Shown here: in pieces, positions 1 through 8,598 of the stretch
How the letters are laid out: each line of letters starts with the position of its first letter
How positions within the stretch are numbered: position 1 is the first letter of the stretch
Assembly: GCA_017938725.1 (NCBI GenBank)
Contig: JAGBAW010000009.1
Span: 1 to 48,796, forward strand
Direction of reading: 5' to 3'
Origin: Bacilli bacterium
GTDB lineage: Bacteria > Bacillota_I > Bacilli_A > RF39 > UBA660
Length of the DNA stretch: 48,796 bases
Program-made: the position numbers and the translations under genes
The notes under the pieces: generated by a model
What the model saw: only the letters and a program-made list of their open reading frames with translations
Told to the model about the DNA's origin: nothing
The model's database searches: none

Positions 1-1796
1 ATATATTAAAATTAGATAATGTAAATGGTTTAGATATATCTATACCAATATTATGTGTATTAAATTTAGTAATAGTACTTATAACTAGTAAATATAAAAA
101 TAATTTTTCTAACTCATTAATTAGTTTTATTTCAATAATACTATTTATAATGTCAACCTTTTTGTGTGCTTATTCATCTTATTATAATTCTTATGATTTT
201 AATATGATAATATCTACTTTAACATGTATACTTCATATAATTACAATATTAATATTTATGAAATTTAATACAAAAAATGGTTTAAAATATGTATACCCAT
301 ATGTTACATATTTACTTGCTTATGTACTTATTTCTTCATTTATTAATAAAGGTGAAAATATATATGTATTCATTTCGTCATTATCCGCTATAGTACTATA
401 TTTTATATTTAGTTTATATAATAGTAAGACCATTAAAATTACATCTTTTATATTAATGTTATTTGGCATATTCACAAGTATACTATATAATACAATTAGC
501 AATAAAACGATTTTTATTATTTCAATATTATTGCTTTTAGTTAGTTTATTTGAAATTAAAATAAATAACGAGGGTTTTGAAAAGAAAACATGCAAAATAT
601 TATTACCGATTATAACATTAATGTCTATAGCGTCTTTATCTAGAATATTTATAGATATAGAATATTCGGTTATATACATAATTGCTAGTATACTTTGTTA
701 TAGTATTTATACGATTTTATTTTATAAATTTAATAATAAAAAACTAAGCTTTATATTTGAATGTTTTTCATATATATATTTAGGATTATCAAGTATTTTA
801 ATAATATTTACTAATGTAAGAAGTCTAATATTTATAATAAACGAAATAGTATGGATTTATTATTTTATATCAAGAATGTTTATAAATAAAGAAATTGCAA
901 AGAATATATTCTTATTAATTATTTCTATATTGAATTTATTTATATGCTCAATAAAATTCAATATGCCACTATATTATTCAATATTATTTATATCCGTAAT
1001 ATTTACATTACTTGATATATTAAGTATTAAATTAAAAATAAAGAGTGAAAGTGTATATTTTTACATAGCGATAATATCTATAATAATTTCTATTATGTTT
1101 GATTTTATACAATATAGTATATTATCAATTTGCATAAATACACTTGTATACTGTATGATTTATTATATATTAGTAAGAAAAAAGGTACCATTTATAATTA
1201 AATACATTTATACAATATTTGGATTTTGCTTAATAAGTAAACTATTTAATTACTTTATAGATCAAAATGTAATTGCAAATATTATAACCTTAATAGTTTT
1301 TGTTATAATTATAATATCTATGTTCTTACTTAGAGTAGATACAGATAATAAAGTATTAAGCTATACACCTCTTATAGTATTCCCATATTCGTATATAGTA
1401 AATAATATAGAAATATTTTCACTATATAAAACTGAAGCAATAGTAATTTTATTAGTATCCTTAATACTTATATTTATGGAAAAGGTATTCATATTTAAAT
1501 ATGAAAATGATAGAACACTCTTAGAAATAATATTAATTTCAATATTGCATATATTTACAATATATACAAATATTATATTTAATATATTATTATCTATTTT
1601 CTATATATTCTTTGGTACATATAAAAAGAAAGATTCATTTATAATACTAGGTATAGTACTACTCATATTATCAATATTTATTAATTTATTCAAAATAATC
1701 GATAATCTATCTATAACATATATATTACTTGGAATAGGTATTATTTTAGTAACTTATGTATTTATAGTTGAAGCAAAAAAGAATAATAAGAAATAA
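1..1796 (+). CDS. Large polytopic membrane protein, 5' end outside window
   Basis: The frame is open from position 3 without a stop, so the ATG at 150 is probably internal and the gene begins before the window. About 597 codons are visible. Almost the whole product is strings of 18-22 hydrophobic residues (Ile, Leu, Phe, Tyr) separated by short charged loops with Lys/Asn, which suggests well over a dozen membrane helices. I see no catalytic motif and do not recognise the family. It ends in a Lys/Asn-rich tail. The proS promoter begins 16 bp after its stop codon, so the two genes are probably transcribed separately. Function unknown. Confidence 0.75.
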   Translation, partial: ILKLDNVNGLDISIPILCVLNLVIVLITSKYKNNFSNSLISFISIILFIMSTFLCAYSSYYNSYDFNMIISTLTCILHIITILIFMKFNTKNGLKYVYPYVTYLLAYVLISSFINKGENIYVFISSLSAIVLYFIFSLYNSKTIKITSFILMLFGIFTSILYNTISNKTIFIISILLLLVSLFEIKINNEGFEKKTCKILLPIITLMSIASLSRIFIDIEYSVIYIIASILCYSIYTILFYKFNNKKLSFIFECFSYIYLGLSSILIIFTNVRSLIFIINEIVWIYYFISRMFINKEIAKNIFLLIISILNLFICSIKFNMPLYYSILFISVIFTLLDILSIKLKIKSESVYFYIAIISIIISIMFDFIQYSILSICINTLVYCMIYYILVRKKVPFIIKYIYTIFGFCLISKLFNYFIDQNVIANIITLIVFVIIIISMFLLRVDTDNKVLSYTPLIVFPYSYIVNNIEIFSLYKTEAIVILLVSLILIFMEKVFIFKYENDRTLLEIILISILHIFTIYTNIIFNILLSIFYIFFGTYKKKDSFIILGIVLLILSIFINLFKIIDNLSITYILLGIGIILVTYVFIVEAKKNNKK

Positions 1797-1811
1797 TATT
1801 ATTCTTTTTCA

Positions 1812-1840
1812 TTGAAATTAATATATAATTTTGATATAAT
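1812..1840 (+). promoter_or_regulatory. sigma-A promoter of proS
   Basis: TTGAAA (1812-1817), a 17-bp spacer and TATAAT (1835-1840). The predicted start of transcription is near 1847, about 20 bp before the proS ATG. The TTG that could be read as an upstream start of proS is therefore more likely the -35 box. Confidence 0.65.
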
Positions 1841-1865
1841 TTATTTGATTTTAGGAAGTGAAATT

Positions 1866-3569
1866 ATGAAATTAAAAAATAGTTTCTTTTATACAATAAG
1901 AGAAAATATAAAAGATGAGGATAGTATAAGTGGGAACTTACTTGTTAGAAGTGGAATGATTAAAAAAACCTCTTCTGGTATTTATATGTATTTACCTCTT
2001 GGATTAAAAGTTTTAAAAAATATTGAAAATATTATCAGAGAAGAAATGAACAGAATTAATGCTGAGGAAGTATTGATGCCATCTTTAATAAATAAAGAGG
2101 TATATGAATCATCAAATAGATTATCTTCATTTGGAAATAGTATGTTTTCTTTAAAAGACAGATATGAAAAAGACTATGTGCTTGGTCCAACACACGAGGA
2201 AATGTTTACAATGGCTGCATTAAATAAAGTCAGATCATTTAAAGATTTACCTTTTAGCCTATATCAAATACAAACTAAATATAGGGATGAAGCAAGGGCC
2301 AGATATGGGCTTATCAGAGTTAGAGAATTTCTAATGAAAGATGCGTATTCTTTTGATAAAGATTTAGATAGTCTTGATATATCCTATAATGGTATGTTCA
2401 ATGCTTATAAAAAAATATTTACACGTCTTGGAATAAACTATAAGGTAGTAAAAGCAGATACCGGATCAATGGGGGGCCTTTTATCTGAAGAGTTCCAAGC
2501 AATAACAGATATAGGGGAAGATATTGTAGTATATTGTGATTCATGTGATTATGCATCTAATATAGAGGTTAGTGAATCAATAGTTTCTGAAAAAGAAAGT
2601 TCTGAGAAAAAGTTAGAAAAAGATTTAGTAGAAACTAAGGATGCTAAAACTATTGAGGAAGTTAGTGAATATTTAAACGAGGCACCATCTAAGTTAGTTA
2701 AAACATTAATATATAAGATAGATGGTAAGTTATATGCATTACTTGTTAAAGGAGATTCTGAAGTTAATGAGACAAAGGTCTTAAAGCTATTAAATGCAGA
2801 AAATATAGAACTTGCTAGCGAAGCAGAAGTTAAAAAAGTAACAAGATCTGAAATTGGTTTTGTTGGACCAATATCAATAGATGTTCCAATAATAATAGAT
2901 AATGAAGTATCAACTATGATAAACTTTATAGTAGGAGCAAATAAAAAAGATTATCATTACAAAAACGTTAATATAGATGATTTTAATTATATAATGGCAG
3001 CAGATATTAGAAATGTAAAAGAGGGGGATATGTGTCCTAAATGTGGATCACCACTTAAATTTAAAAAAGGAATAGAAATAGGTAATACTTTTAAACTTGG
3101 AACTAAATACTCTGAATGCTTAAATTTAAAATATAATGATATAGATAATGATCTAAAACCTGTTTGGATGGGATGCTATGGTATTGGTATAGGTAGATGT
3201 TTATCTGCAATCGTAGAGCAAAAAAATGATGATAAAGGTATTATATGGCCTATGAGTATTGCGCCATATAAAGTAGCAATTGTAGTAGTTGATATTAATA
3301 ATGAAAAACAACTAGAAACTGCAAACCACTTATACAATACATTTAAAGAAGCAGGAATTGATGTACTTTTAGATGATAGAGCTGAACGAGCAGGTGTTAA
3401 ATTTAATGATATGGACCTAATTGGTATACCTATTAGAATAACTATAGGTAGAAAAGTAGATGAGCATATTGTTGAACTTAAGAAAAGATGTGAAGAGGAA
3501 TTTACTGAAATATCTTTATTTGATGTTTTATATAAAGTGCAAGATATAATAGAAGAAGAAAATATATAA
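1866..3569 (+). CDS. proS: Prolyl-tRNA synthetase (bacterial type, with editing domain)
   Basis: Charges tRNA-Pro with proline in the cytoplasm. At 567 residues it matches the usual length of bacterial-type ProRS. The class II core is split by a YbaK-like insertion (about residues 230-390) that hydrolyses mischarged Ala-tRNA-Pro. Class II motif 2 is visible around the YRDEARARYG segment and motif 3 as GCYGIGIGR near residue 440; a C-terminal anticodon-binding domain follows. I chose the ATG at 1866 because an AGGAAGTG ribosome site lies just before it and because the family normally begins MKLKNSFF; the TTG at 1812 overlaps the promoter. No T-box leader fits in the short 5' region. Confidence 0.95.
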   Translation: MKLKNSFFYTIRENIKDEDSISGNLLVRSGMIKKTSSGIYMYLPLGLKVLKNIENIIREEMNRINAEEVLMPSLINKEVYESSNRLSSFGNSMFSLKDRYEKDYVLGPTHEEMFTMAALNKVRSFKDLPFSLYQIQTKYRDEARARYGLIRVREFLMKDAYSFDKDLDSLDISYNGMFNAYKKIFTRLGINYKVVKADTGSMGGLLSEEFQAITDIGEDIVVYCDSCDYASNIEVSESIVSEKESSEKKLEKDLVETKDAKTIEEVSEYLNEAPSKLVKTLIYKIDGKLYALLVKGDSEVNETKVLKLLNAENIELASEAEVKKVTRSEIGFVGPISIDVPIIIDNEVSTMINFIVGANKKDYHYKNVNIDDFNYIMAADIRNVKEGDMCPKCGSPLKFKKGIEIGNTFKLGTKYSECLNLKYNDIDNDLKPVWMGCYGIGIGRCLSAIVEQKNDDKGIIWPMSIAPYKVAIVVVDINNEKQLETANHLYNTFKEAGIDVLLDDRAERAGVKFNDMDLIGIPIRITIGRKVDEHIVELKKRCEEEFTEISLFDVLYKVQDIIEEENI

Positions 3570-3673
3570 CACATATTCTTATTGCTACAAAAAATTATTA
3601 AGTCTCGATATTGAACCAAAAAGATGTAAAGAATATCACAATAAAAGAAAAGCATAATAATGAAATTATGATC

Positions 3674-3705
3674 AAGGAAATTAATTTACTTAATTTCTTT
3701 TTTTT
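3674..3705 (+). terminator. Rho-independent terminator after proS
   Basis: GAAATTAA (3677-3684), loop TTTAC and TTAATTTC (3690-3697) form an 8-bp stem, extended by weaker pairs, followed by a run of eight T. Confidence 0.75.
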
Positions 3706-3753
3706 CGACATATTTTTCATAACCAAAGTAATAATATATTTTTAGGTGATAAT

Positions 3754-4215
3754 ATGAAAAAAAGCTCCATACTATGCGTACTTGGTGCAATTATAATTGG
3801 AATATTAATAGGCAAATACATTTATGGACAATATAAAGAGGAAACTAAAAGTGTATTTAATTATTCCAAGGATGAGGTAGTATATCTATTACAATATGGT
3901 GTATATAGTACAGAAGAAAATATGATAGAAAATGCAAAAAATTTGAAAAATTATTTTTATTATAAAGAAAACGATGGATATCATGTGCTTATTGGAATTA
4001 CAAAAAATAAAAAATTAAAACAAAAAATAGTGGATTCATATAAAATAAAAGATAATATTTATATGAAGGGAGTAAAAGTAAATAATCAAGAATTTTTAAA
4101 TTTACTAGAGCAATATGATAGTTTAGTTGAATCATCAGATGATAAAGACACTATAATAACATCTCAAAAACAAATACTCTCAAAATATGAGGAGCTGATA
4201 TTAGAAAGTGAGTAG
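3754..4215 (+). CDS. Membrane-anchored SPOR-like domain protein
   Basis: 153 residues. An N-terminal hydrophobic segment (about residues 4-23) looks like a signal anchor. After a short linker, residues 45-110 have the alternating pattern of a SPOR-type domain: LLQYGVYST, a helix with NAKNLKN, then GYHVLIGITKN and IYMKGVKV. SPOR domains bind denuded peptidoglycan at division sites or on the forespore. An AGGTGAT ribosome site precedes the ATG. The last codons overlap the radC start by 8 bp, so the two are translationally linked. The position before radC-mreCD and the spoIVF genes agrees with an envelope role. The SPOR assignment is from pattern only. Confidence 0.6.
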   Translation: MKKSSILCVLGAIIIGILIGKYIYGQYKEETKSVFNYSKDEVVYLLQYGVYSTEENMIENAKNLKNYFYYKENDGYHVLIGITKNKKLKQKIVDSYKIKDNIYMKGVKVNNQEFLNLLEQYDSLVESSDDKDTIITSQKQILSKYEELILESE

Positions 4216-4888
4216 TAGAACAATAAAAGATATTCCACTCGAAGAAAGACCAAGAGAAAGGTTTTTAAAATATGGAGTAGAAAATCTTTCTAATAATGAA
4301 TTAATAAGTATTATTTTAAATAACGGAACAAAAAATATGTCTGTAAAGGAATTATCAGATAATATATTATTTAAAATGAATGATATAAGTGAATTAAAAT
4401 ATATGTCGTTAAACAAATTAAAGAAAATAAAAGGAATAGGTGAAGTTAAAGCTATTAAACTATTATCATCTATTGAGCTAGGTAAAAGAGTATATTATGA
4501 AAAAAATTTGCCCAAAATAAAAATGAATTCTGCAGACAAAATATATGAATATATGAAAATCGAAATGAAAGATAAGAAGCAAGAATATTTTTATGCATTA
4601 TATTTAGATTCAAAAAAGAATTTGATAGATAAAAAACTACTATTTATAGGCACAATTAATAAAAGTGTAGTTCATCCAAGAGAAATATTTAAACATGCTT
4701 ATCTTTTAAGTGCAGCATCAATAATATGTGTACATAACCACCCAAGTGGTGACGTAAGTCCTTCAATCGAGGATATTAATTTTACTAAATCATTAGTTGA
4801 AATAGGTAAATTACAAGGAATAAATATAGTAGATCATATAATAATAGGAAATAACTATTATAGTTTTTTTGAAAACGGAAATATATAA
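4208..4888 (+). CDS. radC: RadC family JAB1/MPN-domain protein
   Basis: 226 residues, usual RadC length. The N-terminal part (1-80) carries the RPRERFLKYG opening and a helix-hairpin-helix (KLKKIKGIGEVKAIKL). The C-terminal JAB1/MPN metalloprotease-like domain has the hallmark HNHPSGD zinc-binding motif near residue 178 and a following aspartate. Once linked to DNA repair, its real role is unsettled. The start is GTG at 4208, inside the end of the previous gene; GAGGAG lies about 15 bp upstream. In many Bacilli radC is followed by mreB; here mreC follows directly. Confidence 0.93.
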   Translation: MSSRTIKDIPLEERPRERFLKYGVENLSNNELISIILNNGTKNMSVKELSDNILFKMNDISELKYMSLNKLKKIKGIGEVKAIKLLSSIELGKRVYYEKNLPKIKMNSADKIYEYMKIEMKDKKQEYFYALYLDSKKNLIDKKLLFIGTINKSVVHPREIFKHAYLLSAASIICVHNHPSGDVSPSIEDINFTKSLVEIGKLQGINIVDHIIIGNNYYSFFENGNI

Positions 4889-4900
4889 GAAGGTGATACA

Positions 4901-5683
4901 ATGAAGAAAAAGAAAAGGGGTAAATATAAAAAAATAATAGTATATATAATCATTATAGTATCAGTATTTTCATTACTATATTATTTTATTAATGATAACA
5001 GATCCAATAACTTTTTATTTAGTTCTATAAAGGATTTAAGTGCTAATATTTCTAAAGTTACAAGTTTTTCTTTCAATAGTAAGAAAAAGTTAGATAGTAA
5101 TCTATCCTATGAAATAAATAAAGATTATGAAAATGAGATAAAAAGCTTAAAAGAAACTCTTTCTTTAAATTCATTAAATAGCAACAAGAGTTTTATTAAT
5201 GCAACAGTTGTTAAAAGAAGTACAAACTATTGGTATGACATTATTTCTATAGATAAGGGTAAAAAAGATGGTATTAGAAATGGGCTAGCAGTTATTAATA
5301 ATAGGGGGCTTGTTGGAAAAGTTATAAAAACTAATAATAACACGAGTGATATTAAACTTTTAATATCTTCAAAGGAAGAAAATTATATATCTGCTATGTT
5401 TAATTATGAGGATAACAACTACTATGGATTAATAGATAACTATGATTTAATAAACAACGAATTAACATTAAAAAACGTAATAGGGGACTTTGACAAAGAA
5501 AAAATAAAAGATATAAATGTAACTACATCAGGACTAAGTGATTCATTCACATCGGGTTTATTAATTGGTAAAATTACAAATATTAAAAAAGATACTTTTG
5601 GCATTTCATATAACATAATAATTAAACCATCTGTAGACTTTAATAATATAAATATAGTTTCAGTTATAGTAGGTGATAAATAA
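4901..5683 (+). CDS. mreC: Rod shape-determining protein MreC
   Basis: MreC is a bitopic membrane protein of the elongation complex that organises cell-wall synthesis. The 260-residue product begins with a Lys-rich cytoplasmic stretch, one membrane helix (about residues 12-29), a polar region with a short coiled coil (about 66-90), and the double beta-barrel domain. The segment KGKKDGIRNGLAVINNRGLVGK is typical of MreC. AAGGTGAT precedes the ATG. Its stop overlaps the mreD start by one base. No mreB lies beside it. Confidence 0.88.
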   Translation: MKKKKRGKYKKIIVYIIIIVSVFSLLYYFINDNRSNNFLFSSIKDLSANISKVTSFSFNSKKKLDSNLSYEINKDYENEIKSLKETLSLNSLNSNKSFINATVVKRSTNYWYDIISIDKGKKDGIRNGLAVINNRGLVGKVIKTNNNTSDIKLLISSKEENYISAMFNYEDNNYYGLIDNYDLINNELTLKNVIGDFDKEKIKDINVTTSGLSDSFTSGLLIGKITNIKKDTFGISYNIIIKPSVDFNNINIVSVIVGDK

Positions 5684-6168
5684 TGATTTTTAATATTATT
5701 ATAGTTATTATAAGCATAATTTTAGAAAATATATTTAATTTATATTTAAATGAATTTAAATTATTATCGCCACTTTTTACATTAATGAGTCTAATTTTTA
5801 TATATCCATATTTTAAAAACTCAAAAAGAGATTATTTTTTGATATCTTTAATAGTGGGATTTATATACGATATATTCTTTACTAATTTTTACTTTTTAAA
5901 TCCTATTCTTTTTTTATTAAGCTCAATAATTATTTTTTACATATTTTCACATAAGAAATATAATATAATAACAATTATCATTGTGGCAACCATAATAATA
6001 TTTATATATAATATAGGTATTTACCTAATTTTAAGTTTTTTTAGCTACATAAAATATAATATATTTGAATTTTCATGGATAATAAAAAATTTCCTAATAG
6101 GAAATATTATCTATGTTTGTATATTATTTATAATATCTAATAAAGTTTATTTTAAGAATAAAATATAG
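5683..6168 (+). CDS. mreD: Rod shape-determining protein MreD
   Basis: 161 residues, almost entirely hydrophobic, with five or six predicted membrane helices, the normal size and make-up of MreD. The sequence itself is poorly conserved in the family, so the call rests on size, topology and the TAATG overlap with mreC. MreD partners MreC in the elongation machinery. Confidence 0.8.
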   Translation: MIFNIIIVIISIILENIFNLYLNEFKLLSPLFTLMSLIFIYPYFKNSKRDYFLISLIVGFIYDIFFTNFYFLNPILFLLSSIIIFYIFSHKKYNIITIIIVATIIIFIYNIGIYLILSFFSYIKYNIFEFSWIIKNFLIGNIIYVCILFIISNKVYFKNKI

Positions 6169-6199
6169 ACCTTTATCATATCATTTATTAGGTGATATA

Positions 6200-6814
6200 A
6201 TGGAAAAATTAGATGAAGTAAAAAATAGAATTAAAAATAAAAGTAATAATAAAAGTAATAGCAGTAATAAAGATAGTAAAAATTATTTAAAAATATGCCT
6301 AGTTAAATTCTTTATAGTAGTAATAATATTTGCATGTGGTACTATTTTGGTTAGAAAAGATGCAAAAATAAAAAATGCTGTATATAATCATGTATATAAT
6401 TCAACATTTTCATTCGCATATTTTAAAAATATATATAATAAGTATATTGGAAATATATTACCTTTTCAAAATATATTTCAAGATAAAAAGGTATTTAATG
6501 AAAAACTTGAATACAAGTCTTTATCTAAATATAATAAAGGTGTTAAATTAACACTAAGTGATAACTATGCAATTCCTATTATAAAAGGGGGAATTGTAAT
6601 ATTTGCTGGAGAAAAAGAGGGTATGGGTAAAACAATTATTATTCAGCAATCTGATGGAGTAGATGTTTGGTATGGTAATTTAGCAAATACTACTATGAAA
6701 CTTTACGATTATGTAGAAGACAATGCTATAGTAGGGGAAGCGAGTAATAATGAGCTTTATATGCTATTTCAAAAGTCGGGTGTAGAAATTGATTATAAAG
6801 AAGTTCTTAAATAA
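6200..6814 (+). CDS. spoIVFA: SpoIVFA-like protein (degenerate M23/LytM domain)
   Basis: 204 residues: a Lys/Asn/Ser-rich cytoplasmic start, one membrane helix (about 35-53), a linker, and a C-terminal LytM-like beta domain (about 110-200). The domain keeps the glycine-rich turns (IPIIKGGIVIFAGEKEGMG, VWYGNL) but has no HxH or HxxxD zinc ligands, so it should be inactive as a peptidase. That fits SpoIVFA, which in B. subtilis anchors and inhibits the SpoIVFB protease in the outer forespore membrane. The gene lies between mreCD and spoIVFB, as in Bacillus without minCD, and overlaps spoIVFB by 26 bp. Confidence 0.7.
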   Translation: MEKLDEVKNRIKNKSNNKSNSSNKDSKNYLKICLVKFFIVVIIFACGTILVRKDAKIKNAVYNHVYNSTFSFAYFKNIYNKYIGNILPFQNIFQDKKVFNEKLEYKSLSKYNKGVKLTLSDNYAIPIIKGGIVIFAGEKEGMGKTIIIQQSDGVDVWYGNLANTTMKLYDYVEDNAIVGEASNNELYMLFQKSGVEIDYKEVLK

Positions 6815-7559
6815 AATAAATATAAGTATTTATACTATTATTTTGGTATTTTTAGCCTTTTTGGCAGGTCTTTTTAAAGAAATAATAGTAATATCTATAA
6901 TTATAATTATTCACGAATTTGGACACTATTTAATGATATTAAAATATAAATGGAATATTAAAAAAATAACTATATATCCATTTGGGGGAGTATGCTTATT
7001 AGATGAGGAAATAGATAAACCTTTATTTGAAGAATTTATTATTACAGCAGCAGGTCCACTATTTCAAGAAATATTATTTATAATAATAGTATTTTTATAT
7101 AAATTTAATATTATTGATACTTATATATTTAATCTATTTAAAAACTATAATATTACTATATTGGTATTTAACTTACTTCCAATAATACCCTTAGATGGAT
7201 CTAAATTATTGAATATACTAATAAACAAAATATTTAACTTTAGACTATCGTATTTTTTAAATATAATAATATCTATAATATTTTTAAGTATATTTTTCAT
7301 TATATTTAAAAAGGATTCAAGCTACTATTTAATATTAATATTTTTAATGTCACAAATATTATATTATTATAAAAACAGATATATAATATTTAATAGATTT
7401 ATACTAGAGCGAAGTTTAAGAAAAAAAGATTTTACTAAATATAAAAAAATAAATAGTATTAAAAAAATGTATAGAAATAAAAAGCATTTATTTAAAAGAA
7501 ATGGTACATATATTACAGAAAATAATTATATGAGAATATTTAGAAAAGAAAAAAAGTAG
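6789..7559 (+). CDS. spoIVFB: SpoIVFB-like intramembrane zinc metalloprotease (M50, site-2 type)
   Basis: 256 residues. The HEFGH motif (residues 42-46) lies in a membrane helix and supplies two zinc ligands and the catalytic glutamate. The second M50 signature, NLLPIIPLDG (about residues 132-141), supplies the third ligand. In B. subtilis SpoIVFB cleaves pro-sigma-K in the mother cell. A stop at 6783-6785 closes the frame upstream and no ATG lies near, so TTG at 6789 is the likely start, nested in spoIVFA with a GGGTG site just before it. The C-terminal 70 residues are Lys/Arg/Asn-rich and cytoplasmic. Confidence 0.85.
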   Translation: MIIKKFLNKINISIYTIILVFLAFLAGLFKEIIVISIIIIIHEFGHYLMILKYKWNIKKITIYPFGGVCLLDEEIDKPLFEEFIITAAGPLFQEILFIIIVFLYKFNIIDTYIFNLFKNYNITILVFNLLPIIPLDGSKLLNILINKIFNFRLSYFLNIIISIIFLSIFFIIFKKDSSYYLILIFLMSQILYYYKNRYIIFNRFILERSLRKKDFTKYKKINSIKKMYRNKKHLFKRNGTYITENNYMRIFRKEKK

Positions 7560-7577
7560 GTAAAAACTACTTTTTAA
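7551..7577. terminator. Bidirectional terminator between spoIVFB and the 7574 gene
   Basis: AAAAAGTAG (7551-7559) pairs with CTACTTTTT (7567-7575) across a 7-nt loop. The A and T runs on both sides let it work for both converging genes, and it overlaps both stop codons. Confidence 0.75.
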
Positions 7578-7840
7578 AATGGTCTTGGTCCATAACCTGG
7601 TCCATAAAATGGAGGCCTATAAGGTCCTGGTTGATAATAATATGCTTGAGGTCTATTATATCCACCATAGAAGAATGGTGCAACTAAACCTCCTGTTATT
7701 CCACCAAGTACGAATGGCCCTAAAAATCCTCCACCAATTAATCTTTCATCATTTGAGTTACTATTTAAATTATATTGATAATTTCCTCTATAAGGCATAG
7801 AATTATTATTTTGATATCTATATATGTAATTATTATTCAT
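7574..7840 (-). CDS. Small Gly/Tyr/Pro/Asn-rich protein, possible spore coat type
   Basis: 88 residues from the ATG at 7840, which has an AAAGGAG site 9 nt upstream; the ATG at 7858 overlaps that site and is unlikely. The first 35 residues are Asn/Tyr/Arg-rich. The centre is a glycine-rich apolar stretch (LIGGGFLGPFVLGGITGG), and the end repeats Tyr, Pro and Gly (YYYQPGPYRPPFYGPGYG). Similar low-complexity Tyr/Gly/Pro tails occur in spore coat and exosporium proteins of Bacillota. It sits between spoIVFB and spoIIM. The coat role is inferred from composition and context. Confidence 0.7.
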   Translation of the reverse strand: MNNNYIYRYQNNNSMPYRGNYQYNLNSNSNDERLIGGGFLGPFVLGGITGGLVAPFFYGGYNRPQAYYYQPGPYRPPFYGPGYGPRPF

Positions 7841-7936
7841 ATTTATAGCTCCTTTCATAATAGTTTATGTAAATAATAAAATTTGGTTCTAAATTTGTAC
7901 AAGCATTAATATATTTTAACAAAGGAGAAATATATA

Positions 7937-8566
7937 ATGAAGGAAATGTACAATAATTATAAAAAAGAACTAAGTAAAAAAAATAATATATTAATATTAA
8001 TTTCTGTAGTGTTTATATTGGGTATTATATTTGGAAGCATATATATTACAATACTAGAAACAGAAGAGAAAACAACTATTTTAAATCAGGTAGAATCATA
8101 CTTTTTAAATAATAAAATTGGATTTGAAGATAAAATAGAAATATTCAAAAATACTTTAATATCTAATTTAACATATATTGCCAGCATGTGGGTTTTGGGA
8201 CTTTCAGTTATCGGTATGCCAATCGTATTTATAATGATTTTTTTTAAATCATTCGTACTTGGATTTTCAGTCAGTAGCATATTTGCTAAATATGGTTTTA
8301 AAGGTATTATAGGAGTATTGGTATATTTATTTCCATCATCAATAGTATTATCAATATTTTCACTTTTTTTAGCAACTTATAGTATAATTATTTCATTTAA
8401 AATCGCTAACAGTGCATTTACAAAAAAAACAATAAATTTTAAGACATTTATGGGTAGATATTTCTTTATATTATTAGTAGGTATAATACTATCCGTATTA
8501 TGTTCATTATTTGATACATTTTTATCTCCATATCTAACTAAAATATTTACTAATTTAATTAAATAA
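7937..8566 (+). CDS. spoIIM: Stage II sporulation protein M
   Basis: 209 residues with about five membrane helices; the first is near residues 19-39. SpoIIM is the membrane scaffold of the SpoIID-SpoIIP-SpoIIM complex that degrades septal peptidoglycan during engulfment. Typical features are an opening membrane helix ending GIIFGS, an extracytoplasmic loop, and the glycine-rich helices around GLSVIGMPIVF and FKSFVLGFS. AAAGGAG lies 10 nt before the ATG. The gene precedes mnmA. Confidence 0.85.
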   Translation: MKEMYNNYKKELSKKNNILILISVVFILGIIFGSIYITILETEEKTTILNQVESYFLNNKIGFEDKIEIFKNTLISNLTYIASMWVLGLSVIGMPIVFIMIFFKSFVLGFSVSSIFAKYGFKGIIGVLVYLFPSSIVLSIFSLFLATYSIIISFKIANSAFTKKTINFKTFMGRYFFILLVGIILSVLCSLFDTFLSPYLTKIFTNLIK

Positions 8567-8574
8567 TGTATAAT
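8546..8574 (+). promoter_or_regulatory. Probable promoter of mnmA
   Basis: TTTACT (8546-8551), a 17-bp spacer and TATAAT (8569-8574), at the very end of and just after spoIIM. The predicted start of transcription is about 18 bp before the mnmA ATG at 8599. Confidence 0.45.
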
Positions 8575-8598
8575 AACCAATAGATTGGAATGAAGTAT

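Noticed and set aside
320-679. Minus-strand ORF inside the first membrane protein gene
   Set aside because: A shadow of the coding frame; no ribosome site and no motif.
1812-1865. TTG-started N-terminal extension of ProRS
   Set aside because: The TTG is the first three bases of a -35 box 17 bp from a perfect TATAAT, and the ATG at 1866 has a good ribosome site and the family's normal opening.
1797-1865. T-box leader for proS, hisS or aspS
   Set aside because: All three leaders are too short (well under 150 nt) and lack the T-box core and a specifier stem.
3176-3655. Minus-strand ORF opposite the end of proS
   Set aside because: A low-complexity antisense frame over a certain gene.
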